Shown here piece by piece: positions 46,873 to 57,147 of a stretch of DNA of 64,000 bases. The DNA comes from Cyanophora paradoxa. Its lineage: Eukaryota > Glaucocystophyceae > Cyanophorales > Cyanophoraceae. The notes under the pieces were generated by a model. The model was not told where the DNA came from and made no database searches. It saw only the letters and a list, made by a program, of their open reading frames with translations. The stretch covers positions 124,001 to 188,000 of the forward strand of contig QPMI01000469.1 of the NCBI GenBank assembly GCA_004431415.1, read 5' to 3'. A program made the position numbers and the translations under genes. Within the stretch, counting starts at the first letter, position 1. Each line of letters begins with the position of its first letter.

Positions 46873-48872
46873 TTATGCGAGATATTGAATTAACAGCGTG
46901 CTAGGATAGTCGCCAACGCTTACGGTAAAACGCCCTTCAACCCAGGGTGACACAGCACGACGCGCTGACTCCACAAGCTCCTTGGACACGACCAAAGAGA
47001 CCTCAAACTGTCTTGCTCTTTCTTTCGAAATCCCCCGCAACGCCGAGAGTGCAGAAAGGCGTGCCAATGTCCCGTCTTGCCATGGGTATTTGACACTTAG
47101 AGATTCGAGTTTCGGAGATGAAACGGCTGCCTGCGCGTGCAACACGTTGTGAAATCGCCAGTCGAGATCAGCACCAAGTAAAACATACCTGCAGGTACCA
47201 CGGCGGAACGTTGACCGTCGTTAGCTTTGTTAAAAACTGCTGCGACGCGAGGATGACGTCTTCAAGAGTTGTTGATATTATGTGGTCGTCGCGCGTATGC
47301 ATGGATATCCTCATTACGATCTCCAGGGACTTGAGAGATGAACTCGATCTAAACCCCGTAGTAGCGGATCGGAGAACACCCGCTCCAGAATTCGAATCCA
47401 AAGCGGTCTGTGATCGCGGTGTACGTCAAGAATCTTCCAAAAAACTGCCCAGCAACAACCATTACGCACGTTAAACTCGCACGTGAGTCTCATACTCCGA
47501 AGTCTTGTAAGTGCGCCCAGCTCCGCCAAACCAAAACCGGAGTTCTCGGAAACCTGAGAGGAGTAAGCATCTCGCAAATCAAATACTTCTCGCAGCAAAC
47601 GGACCGTAATATCCAACTCTGAAAGATTCAAAAAACGAAGAATAGAAGCAATCGTACGTGGGCTTGCTGCTCCGAGAACGATTTCATCATACGTGTTGCA
47701 AGCGAATCTCAGTGACTTCAAAATACTGGGCTTAAGAGCCTCGAGCGCCTTATCAACGGATTGCGCCTCAGCAGCGTTGTGTGCTCCACAAATGGTCGCT
47801 TTTAAGTCCGTCAAGGGGAGCGGCAGTAGTGCTAGCAGGGATTCCCCTCCACGAAACCCGCTGTGAAGCCGCTGCAGCGCTGGCCACAAACGTGCCATTT
47901 TCTCCTGCGCATTCTGAAATTAGACTGCATCTGAGCATTATCATTTTTCGATTATAATAATGCTCACGGTAAGAGCGGCATCCATGAAATTCGCAATTTC
48001 TATTCCATGCAATTCCGGAGGAATCACAGCGCTGATATCCTCCAGAGTGGGAACGCAGCCTGGAACAGCTGCATCCACGATATCTTGCAAAAGACGTTCT
48101 GAGCCGACCCGTAACGTACGGACGGGAGAACTGGTGACCGACGACAGGAAATCGATTGCAACTCCAAACTCTCGGGGGAATTCAGTTTGCCCGCAATATC
48201 CTAGGAGGCCTGCACCGAAGAACAATTCCTCAGGGCCGCTTGCGGGGGGCTTCGTCAAAGCTGAAATAATTTCTGCCATTCAACGGTCAGGCAACGGAGA
48301 TGAATTGATTGCGCTCGTGACGCACTCTGTATGAGGCGAACATACGACTCTGCGGCAGACTCTGCCATTATACACGGACACCACCGAGGATTAACGTTCA
48401 TGACGGCTGAGCCCAGAACGTCATATATCTCGAGCCGCCTACATCCAGCAAACATTCGGGTCTCCACGAGTGCCACTATTCGATTGTGCTGCCGGGAAAG
48501 GGCTTTTACGATCCGCTGTTCGTCCGAAACCGCGCTCGCGTGCGGACGTGCACGCCACGGCGCTGCGTTTGTGCTATAAAAAGAAGACAATTTGCTCTCC
48601 GCGGCGGGCGCGGTACGCTCGCACAAGATGTCTACGTCAATTTGCAGCCGTTCCCACAGCACGTCTCGGACGAGACGGCCAAGGCGCCGATTCAAGCGCC
48701 AGAGCTGACACGTATCGTATGCCTCCATAGCTTCCACGTGGCTAAATATGCGCACGACAAGATCGTCGGGGAGCATTGCGAAGAAGTCTCTCCCGTCATC
48801 GGACGAAGTGCTAGCTGAAGCGCGCTCGTTCTTTCGCTTCGCTCGAGCGCAGAGCTGCATTGAGAGCTGCAC
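46873..48872 (-). CDS. F-box / leucine-rich protein
   Basis: Five minus-strand exons, 48872-48296, 48260-47968, 47913-47470, 47407-47189 and 47130-46873, are joined by introns of 35, 54, 62 and 58 nt. All phases fit, giving 596 residues. After a basic N terminus (RAKRKNER) comes an F-box (MLPDDLVVRIFSHVEAMEAYD ... WRLNRRLGRLV). The rest shows irregular leucine-rich segments (ALKPSILKSLRFAC, FLNLSELDITV, LTRLRSMRLT, SPKLESLSVKYPW). By family knowledge it would be the substrate receptor of an SCF ubiquitin ligase. It starts 61 bp from the start of the divergently transcribed gene to its right, so the two may share a promoter. Confidence 0.85.
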
Positions 48873-48933
48873 CGTACAAGTCCGTCAGACTCCGTCTGTG
48901 CTGTTGGGGTACCGTACTTTACAGACCGTCCGC

Positions 48934-49840
48934 ATGGACGTCGACGAGCCCGCCTACCGGCCGCAGTGGCAACCGAATCTTGTCACGCGGACATCATCGT
49001 GGGGACGTGGTGCGTGGCACTGTGCGCCTGCAGTTGCCGCGCTTTGAATTTGAATCGCCTTGCAGAGCGCACGGCGTCGCTGCTGGCGCTGCTGAAAAGC
49101 AACGACCTGAGCCTCGCCGATCTGCACAGCTCGAGTGGGAAGTGGAATGATTGGCGTGCGAACAAAGAGCTCGACAAGCTGATCGATCGCATCGCTTCCG
49201 AGCACGATCTAGAAGGACTTGACTCCATCCAGCTGCTTGGTCACAAAACCGACATTCCCGAGCATCAGGCACGCCAGCGCATGCATATGCAAGCTTGCGC
49301 GGCGCTTCTCCTTGCTGACCTCTACATACTTCTAGCTCCAGCGCCTGCTCGCGGTCATCACGAAGCAAGCCAGTAAGCTCTGCCAATTGCGCGCTCTTCG
49401 CTGCCACGGCTGGGGCTTGGACGACGCTTCGTTTGAGGCGTACATCCTGCCGATTCTCGGAATTCCGGGGCTCTGTATCCGTGGTGTAAATGTTGGCGAG
49501 AATGACAAGGTACGTTAACGTTGATCATGTGGTGATTATGTCACAGGTACGTTGATTGGGTATGTCACAGTTGACGAACGCGGCTGGCGTGGCGTTTTTT
49601 AAGGCCCTTCAAACGGCGCAAGACTGCGTTGGCTTCTACATCGGCGAGGGAAAGCTCACTCGGCAGACACACAAAGCTATTGCCCTTATCATCTCCGAGC
49701 GATGGGCCGCCCTTGACGGGGACTTGCGCAAGGAGGTCAAGCTCTGCCAGCCAGCCATCAGTTTCTTCCGAATTTCAACTCGAAAGCGTCAACTTCGTCC
49801 GCGAAAATGGAAGGCCAGCCGAGCCCCTGCCCCGGTTTAG
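48934..49840 (+). CDS. Unknown protein; last exon partly amplified downstream
   Basis: ATG at 48934 (MDVDEPAYRPQ) begins a 73-nt exon. Intron 49007-49065 (59 nt) keeps phase into a helical exon (ERTASLLALLKSNDLSL, WRANKELDKLIDRIASEHDL). A further exon (ALRCHGWGLDDASFEAYILP) is followed by intron 49510-49570 and a final exon with FYIGEGKLTRQTHKAIALI. The junction at 49.26-49.34 kb may be a GC-AG intron and is not certain. No family recognised. Part of the last exon is the source of the 389-bp tandem repeats that follow, and the frame runs into that repeat family near 49.78 kb, so the original 3' end may be lost. Confidence 0.55.
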
Positions 49841-51325
49841 GGTGCTTTCTACATTGATGTACGACTAATAGAAAATGGAAGAAAAACGTTCGCCCCGCAC
49901 TCTTCTCAGAAATGATGGCTCGGTCGCTGGGGGGGGCATCGGCCGTCTTCCTAGAAAATGGAAGGGCAACCAAGCCTCTGCTCCGCGAATATGATAGCCA
50001 TCACGACTTTTAGAAAAAGGACGATAAACGAGCGCCCCGCACTCTTCTCGGAAATGATGGCTCGGTCGCTGGGTGGAGCATTGAGGCAAGCCGAGCCCCT
50101 GCCCCGGTTAATGGTGCTTTCTACCTTGATGAACAGCTATATATATATTGTAAGACTGCGTTGGCTTCTACATCGGCGAGGGAAAGCTCACTCGGCAGAC
50201 ACACAAAGCTATTGCCCTTATCATCTCCGAGCGATGGGCCGCCCTTGACGGGGACTTGCGCAAGGAGGTCAAGCTCTGCCAGCCAGCCATCAGTTTCTTC
50301 CGAATTTCAACTCGAAAGTGTCAACTTCGTCCGCGAAAATGGAAGGCCAGCCGAGCCCCTGCCCCGGTTTAGGGTGCTTTCTACATTGATGTACGACTAA
50401 TCGAAAATGGAAGAAAAACGTTCGCCCCGCACTCTTCTCAGAAATGATGGCTCGGTCGCTGGGGGGGGCATTGAGGCAAGCCGAGCCCCTGCCCGGTTAA
50501 TGGTGCTTTCTACCTTGATGAACAGCTATATATATATTGTAAAACTGCGTTGGCTTCTACATCGGCGAGGGAAAGCTCACTCGGCAGACACACAAAGCTA
50601 TTGCCCTTATCATCTCCGAGCGATGGGCCGCCCTTGACGGGGACTTGCGCAAGGAGGTCAAGCTCTGCCAGCCAGCCATCAGTTTCTTCCGAATTTCAAC
50701 TCGAAAGTGTCAACTTCGTCCGCGAAAATGGAAGGCCAGCCGAGCCCCTGCCCCGGTTTAGGGTGCTTTCTACATTGATGTACGACTAATCGAAAATGGA
50801 AGAAAAACGTTCGCCCCGCACTCTTCTCAGAAATGATGGCTCGGTCGCTGGGGGGGGCATTGAGGCAAGCCGAGCCCCTGCCCCGGTTAATGGTGCTTTC
50901 TACCTTGATGAACAGCTATATATATATTGTAAGACTGCGTTGGCTTCTACATCGGCGAGGGAAAGCTCACTCGGCAGACACACAAAGCTATTGCCCTTAT
51001 CATCTCCGAGCGATGGGCCGCCCTTGACGGGGACTTGCGCAAGGAGGTCAAGCTCTGCCAGCCAGCCATCAGTTTCTTCCGAATTTCAACTCGAAAGTGT
51101 CAACTTCGTCCGCGAAAATGGAAGGCCAGCCGAGCCCCTGCCCGGTTTAGGGTGCTTTCTACATTGATGTACGACTAATCGAAAATGGAAGAAAAACGTT
51201 CGCCCCGCACTCTTCTCAGAAATGATGGCTCGGTCGCTGGGTGGGCATTGAGGCAAGCCGAGCCCCTGCCCCGGTTAATGGTGCTTTCTACCTTGATGAA
51301 CAGCTATATATATATATTGTAAATG
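49610..51325 (+). repeat. 389-bp tandem repeat derived from an exon
   Basis: The block ACTGCGTTGGCTTCTACATC starts at 49633, 50156, 50545 and 50935. The last three are spaced 389-390 bp and virtually identical. Each contains about 190 bp of the last exon of the gene at 48.9-49.8 kb, a relative of the 157-bp repeat (AAATGATGGCTCGGTCGCTG) and an AT microsatellite (TATATATATA). Stop codons end each copy, so it is not an extended protein repeat. Confidence 0.9.
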
Positions 51326-51767
51326 TCAAAAGCACTCTAAAGCGAGGCTGGGACTAGTCTGACCCCCCCGCCCCCACCCCACCCCCGAGTTTCCGCGCCC
51401 CCGAGCGTGCACGTGAGCGTTGTTCAGCGTTTTTGGCACAAGAGATAGAGGAACAGATCTAGAGGCAGCAGCACGCTCACTTTCGCTTCGCCCGATCGCG
51501 GAGCTGCATTGGAAGTAAGTCTTAGTTACTCTACACGATCCTACGCGCTGCCGGCTTTCTACGGTTTCTACCGTCGCTGCCGGCTTTCAAATCGGTTTCA
51601 GTGTGTACCCCCCTAATCACTGTCGACTTCAACGCGTACGGGTCGTCCTTATCAACAGATGCAGCATGCACAACAGCACACATTCCGAGATTGCGCGGTC
51701 TGCACAACTCCCTAACGCGCTTCTCCCGTGCTCTTCTCCCTAACGCGCTTCTCCCGTGCACGCGCAG

Positions 51768-52853
51768 CGAACTCCAGAGGTGTCTTGCTCCGTCTGCGGC
51801 GTCACGAATTCGAACGCTGCGGTGCTGAAATGCGAGAGATGTGACGAAGGGTTCGCCCGCCAGGTTGACCGCGTACGCAGCTCTTTGTGACTGCGATCCG
51901 CGCGCAGGTTGTGTATTCGTTGCCTAGATGAGCAGACTGGAGCGCGGGGACCTGCCAATCGTTGTCCTTTCGGGCTCCAGTTGGTTCAATATACTCCAAA
52001 CCGCCAGCGAGATCGGGCTCCATTTGGCACCATATACTCCAAACGCTTTGTGGATGAGTTTCCGCACGACGGACTCCCGGAAGGTTCCAATTCTTGTTAT
52101 ACGGTGCGGGCAGCAAAATATTTGCGGCAATGCTTCTTTTTGGCTGCATTTAACTTTCGTCTTGGTTAGGACTGCCATTTGGACTTCGCTGCAGCCCATC
52201 TTTTGAAGGATTTGATTGCGCACGGGGACGTCGCTCTTCTATGGGCGCTCTCTATCGATGATGCGCTTTCGATAATGGAAGCGCTCGCAAATCGAGACCC
52301 TGCAATCAGCCGCAGTGTCATTGACAACATCGGTGGAAAGTGGAAGCTATGTTTCTTGCCGATTGTAGTCTGGAAAGGCTTGTACGCATCCACAGCCTGG
52401 CAACACTGGTGTCTTCTCGTCTTCGACTTCCGTTCAAGGCGGATTCGCTGGTTTGACTCGCTGCAAGACCCGATTGAAAACGCATTGGAGACGTTGCTTG
52501 TGGATGCTTTCCGTGATTTTACAATCGTCGACGAAACAGACAAGATCGAGATTCGAAACAATGTCCTTCAAGACAAGCACGGATCCGATGCCGCTAGCCA
52601 CTGTGGTCCTTGGGTCTTGTTTTTCATGGAGTCTGTCGCACGAGAGGTCGACTTCAGGCCGGAGCGTGCTGTCTCCGACTGGAAACATTGCGAAGATTTG
52701 GAAGGTGATGATGATGAGCGCAAGTTCATGGACACGATGGCGGAGGAGTATAAAAAGGTGTTCGTTGAAAACGATCCTGGTACCGCGCCGTCCGGTCCGT
52801 CTTGCTTACGTTTTGGCATCAATGTGGGTTTTCATGCATTTCTTTTTATTTGA
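51768..52853 (+). CDS. Ulp1-type (C48) cysteine protease, copy B, with Cys-rich N terminus
   Basis: Exons 51768-51850, 51908-52103 and 52170-52853 are joined by introns of 57 and 66 nt, in phase. The intron at 52104-52169 sits at the same codon and phase as intron 16789-16848 of copy A. The N terminus has three Cys pairs (CSVC, CERC, CIRC), a PHD/RING-like zinc cluster absent from copy A. The protease domain keeps His (WQHWCLLVFD) and Asp (IRWFDSLQ). Before the Cys (SHCGPW) the spacing is Q-x10-C in place of Q-x5-C, a five-residue insertion that displaces the oxyanion Gln. Activity may therefore be reduced. Upstream exons are probable but not identified. The 3' end may continue past 52853 through a further intron. 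Confidence 0.75.
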
Positions 52854-53040
52854 AAAGGTCTCTCGTTTGCGGACATTTTCAACATCTCAGGGCGAGACCA
52901 TTCATCATTTCATTTTCATTCTTTTTGATTCACAAAACGCAGTGATGACGAAGGGTGCTGAACAATCACGCAACATCGGGAGGCTGTATCACGTAGTCAT
53001 TCAAGGTTGATTACGAACAAAATAAACATCAAACATGACT

Positions 53041-53930
53041 TGCATCTTGACTAACAGAAAAAGAAAGATAAATGTTCGCCCGGCACTCCTCCCCGGAAAT
53101 GATGGCTCGGTCACTGGGTCGGGCATCGGACCTCGTCCTCGAGAATGGAAGGCCAGACGAGCCTCTGCTCCGCTCTAGGGTGCTTTCGAACATGATTAGC
53201 ATCTGGACTAACAGAAAAAGAAAGATAAATGTTCGCCCGGCACTCCTCCCCGGAAATGATGGCTCGGTCACTGGGTGGGGCATCGGACCTCGTCCTCGAG
53301 AATGGAAGGCCAGACGAGCCTCTGCTCCGCTCTAGGGTGCTTTCGAACATGATTAGCATCTGGACTAACAGAAAAAGAAAGATAAATGTTCGCCCGGCAC
53401 TCCTCCCCGGAAATGATGGCTCGGTCACTGGGTGGGGCATCGGACCTCGTCCTCGAGAATGGAAGGCCAGACGAGCCTCTGCTCCGCTCTAGGGTGCTTT
53501 CGAACATGATTAGCATCTTGACTAACAGAAAAAGAAAGATAAATGTTCGCCCGGCACTCCTCCCGGAAATGATGGCTCGGTCACTGGGTGGGGCATCGGA
53601 CCTCGTCCTCGAGAATGGGAGGCCAGACGAGCCTCTGCTCCGCTCTAGGGTGCTTTCGAACATGATTAGCATCTTGAATAACAGAAAAAGAAAGATAAAT
53701 GTTCGCCCGGCACTCTTCCCCGGAAATGACGGTCACTGGGTGGCCTGGCCCAGTGGGGCATCGGACCTCGCCTTCGAGAATGGAAGGCCAGACGAGCCTC
53801 TGCCCCGCTTTAGGGTGCTTTCGACAAATATAAATATCAAGCGTGGCAGAGGTCTATTGGCTCCGGTGGTGAAAAACAGCACTTTGCAATTTCTACACCC
53901 GAACTACCAGAAACACAAGCTACATTTACC
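53041..53930 (+). repeat. 157-bp tandem repeat, inverted arm 2
   Basis: Five units of about 157 bp (containing AAATGATGGCTCGGTCACTG) run from 53041 to 53830, in opposite orientation to those at 45.8-46.6 kb. The flanking segment 53850-53920 (GTGGTGAAAAACAGCACTTTG) is the reverse complement of 45.88-45.95 kb. A 204-codon ORF across the array is a by-product of repetition. Confidence 0.95.
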
Positions 53931-54000
53931 TCTATCTACCATAGGGAAACTACGCCGCCGCCGTCGCCCTGCAGCCGCGCCGTCGCCGCCGCCGCTCTAA

Positions 54001-55130
54001 TTGGTCGCCCTGATTATGCTGACGCCGGATCCGGAACGATTGCGACATCTAGATCGCTCTCCGGAACGATCGCGACATCTAGATCGCGACATCGAGTAAA
54101 ACGGCGAAGAGCTCGAGGTCGCACAATGTCATGTGGAGGGCCGTGCAGCTCGATAAAGACCTCCTTTAGCTTTTCGGAGTCCTGCACCAGCCTCGAGGCC
54201 GCTTGGCACGAGTAGCCGTTGGCCTCCGCCGTCCTTCGTCCTCACATGCATGCCGGAATCGACCATGCCGATTTTCACGTCGATGATCGTGTCGTCGAGG
54301 AAGTGAACGCGAGCTCCCGGAAACGGCAGCAAGTCAAGGCGAGTTGCAGACCATGACCTCTTCGAATAACTGCGCCGACGTCGACGATCGTTTCTGAAGT
54401 GCGCCGACAGCGCCAGGCTCCCGTCCTGCACGAACGGGGCTGCGCAGTTAATCGACTTTTCAGCTTGATATTGATAAGTAGATACGGATGAACGCACCCG
54501 GCCGGCCAGGTTCGCCCTCTAAGGCCTCCCGAACGAGCCTCGCGCCCTCACCCCCCTCGGTGACTTGGACGTAGGGCCCTCGGCGACCTGCAGCGGGCAA
54601 GAAGGACAAGGTGCCCTCGCCTGCCGCCGCGGATATTCAAAAGGACGCACCGATTGAAGAAATCAATCCAAGAAGAGGCAATGCCGGTGCACATCGTTTT
54701 GCTGAACCGCTGCAAGGGACGCCCGCGCGACGCGTACGTCGACGGAATTTCGTCAACGAACGAATCACCAAAGCAATTGAAGAGGACGGAGCTGTAGAGC
54801 TCGTGTTTTTTGTTGAGTATGTACAACTCGAACTCCCAACGACGGCAGCGGTTGCAGTACCTGGAAGTCCCTTTCGTTAAACTCTTGTACGTATACTCAA
54901 ATTCAAGGTCGAGCTTATACTACAGAAATTTCGCACCACTGAAGCTCCAACATGATCATGAGCTTCAGCCATTGCTGACCTTGAGCTGAGCTCGAGATGC
55001 TTACGTAGAGCTGAAGCTTGCTGAGCTCTTTGCACCATTGACATTTAACAATCGCCTCTGGAAAGGGGTCTGAAAAGGGGCCTCCGTATCCAGAAGAAGT
55101 GAAAGAAGTGGAAGACCGTAGTGTGACGTA
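54001..55130. other. Low-confidence coding scraps
   Basis: Minus-strand segment 54497-54129 contains GARVHFLDDTIIDVKIGM, which looks like globular coding sequence. Plus-strand segment from 54681 opens MPVHIVLLNRCKGRPRDAYV, also plausible. Neither can be extended with confident splice sites. Short repeats of GACATCTAGATCG occur near 54.04-54.10 kb. Confidence 0.3.
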
Positions 55131-56003
55131 GTGAGGATCTGCTTGCTTCATCAACACGCACTCCGAGGGCCCGTCTTCAAATCTCGATCAACCCGTCCTC
55201 GAGGAAGGCCGAGGAAGGCCGAGCAGCCCATCAGCGCCTGCCCTCCCCGAACCATGAGATCTTTGGCGTCAGATCTTTCAGAAGAACCGACATTCAAGGC
55301 GTGGCAGGTGGATGAGGGGACGCACCTCGAACCGGGGGAGACGCTCGCGCGCGGCAACGGGTGCGCGCCACCCCTTCTGCGCGCCGCAACTCTTCATGAT
55401 GATCTCGTCGCCTTCAAGCTTGCGGAATATGACATGATGATATCCTCGCCTTGCTGCTGTCAACAAGAGTTTGAAAGGTGTGCATCCGCGAGCGCGGCCG
55501 CCGCGCACCTGAAGATCCCGTCGAAGCCACGCAGTGGATTCAGCGTTGAAGCCCCGACGATCCCCAGTACTAGTGGCCCGCCGGCGTATCCCAGGGTTCG
55601 AAGCCGCAAAAAAAGTTCAGTTTGCAACATCTTTGTACTCCTTCTCCTATTACTCCGACCCTTCTCACACCGACCACGAGCGACCCACGGCGCACGGCCG
55701 CTTGAGCTTGCCCAGGCCCATAGCTTCGCTAGAACCGTTCTGCACATCAGCCGTAGCAATTCCGAAGCGCGGCACTTCAAATCCGTGCACCCGAGCCGAC
55801 CGACCCGGCCAATCCGGCCGGAGGTCTGTAGCTTGTCGACAGTACTAGAAGCAAGCTACTTAGTCAGGCGAAACGATTCCTGCGGTGCTCCGCCACGTGG
55901 CTCAAGACCGTCCGCTGGCTGTGGTCTTTCACCACTCCAGCGAGTCACCGGACGCAAGGCCGACCGTCGGCCGATGCGTGAACATGCAACTGAGAGATCC
56001 TAA
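55131..56003 (+). CDS. Putative ORF with an AT-hook-like motif
   Basis: A 290-codon plus-strand frame contains RPRGRPRKAEQP near its start, matching the AT-hook core (GRP flanked by basic residues) that binds the minor groove of AT-rich DNA. Residues 45-130 are of mixed composition; the C-terminal half is low-complexity Arg/Ser/Pro. Overlapping ORFs are open on the other strand because the region is GC-rich, so this frame may not be translated. Confidence 0.25.
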   Translation: MRICLLHQHALRGPVFKSRSTRPRGRPRKAEQPISACPPRTMRSLASDLSEEPTFKAWQVDEGTHLEPGETLARGNGCAPPLLRAATLHDDLVAFKLAEYDMMISSPCCCQQEFERCASASAAAAHLKIPSKPRSGFSVEAPTIPSTSGPPAYPRVRSRKKSSVCNIFVLLLLLLRPFSHRPRATHGARPLELAQAHSFARTVLHISRSNSEARHFKSVHPSRPTRPIRPEVCSLSTVLEASYLVRRNDSCGAPPRGSRPSAGCGLSPLQRVTGRKADRRPMREHATERS

Positions 56004-56909
56004 CCCTTATCAGCGCGTCCTGGTGCAGTCGGGCGGCAGCCCGGGCGAACCCCTCGGTGTAATAGGTGCGCGGACTCGGTGTAATAGTCATACACCCAGG
56101 GTGTAATAGGAATCCGACTCCCAGTGTCTGGCAGCCTTCAAGTGCATATCGAATTGAGTATACCAATGAGAGCGACAACTCAACCACTGGCCTGCGATTC
56201 ACAAGTTCCCCACTTACCAAACATGCTGGCACGACTGTTGGTAGCCCAGGCTGGACCACCCATGGAGCACACTCCACTCAGTGAGTTTGACTGTTCGCAC
56301 CGTAGACAATGCTGGCAGTTTGAGTCTGCCGTAGTACTAAACCGTTGAACGGAATTTTCTTCCAAGGGGAACATGGGTTAATCTACTATGTAGCAAATTT
56401 AAAGCTAGGCACCCCGGCCGCGGGCCCCGATGTCCGGTTTCATAGCCTAGTAGTCACTGAGTGTGCTGTGATCATGATCATGCCATGATGCCAGCCGCCA
56501 CTGAGGCACGGCCGTGATCATGACGCCGTCACGGCGTTTGCATCAGTGCTGTGACTCGCCGAGTCGGGTGCACCTAGGCCTGCACGTGCACGATGCACGA
56601 TGTGACTTGTGTATTTGAGCTGCGACTGTTGCCAGCCTGGTTTCCCACTGAGTCGAGCCACTCGTACCATGTACCCCAGTCAGTAGTCTCGCTGTACCCT
56701 CCGGGACCGCACCACGGCTCCCAATACAGCCCCACCACCCCTCGGGGCAATCCCGCGTGTAGCGCACGGGCTGGGAGCACAGCTGGGCAGCCACAGCACA
56801 GCAGAGCGGGCCAACAACACCAATAATACCCTCGCCGCGACAGCCGCTGGCCCCGTCGACGGACGCTGCGGACGTCGATGCGCCGGTGGAGAGTCCGTGG
56901 ATTCTACAT

Positions 56910-57147
56910 GTCAGAATAGCTTAGATAGGTCCCCCGAGGGTCCCCATGTGCTCGGGCGTGGCGCCGAGTCGGCAGGAGCGCGTGGGCGGCGTGCGTGCAG
57001 AAGATGCGACTGGTCCTTCTGGGTACACGACTGAACAACGGGGGGGGTACTGACCCAACCCGCTACTAAGTACTAGCTACGCAACGACGTCAGCCCGTCT
57101 CAGCATGAATGATTGGCCAATGGCCCAGCCTAACTACTAAGGCAACA
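56910..57147 (+). repeat. 238-bp direct repeat, left copy
   Basis: Begins GTCAGAATAGCTTAGATAGG and ends CTACTAAGGCAACA. It matches 63645-63882 base for base as far as I could compare, including a run of eight G. Confidence 0.9.

Noticed and set aside
53386-54000. 204-codon ORF with Pro/Arg-rich end
   Set aside because: Built from the 157-bp repeats; the same reading occurs in the inverted arm as separate short ORFs.
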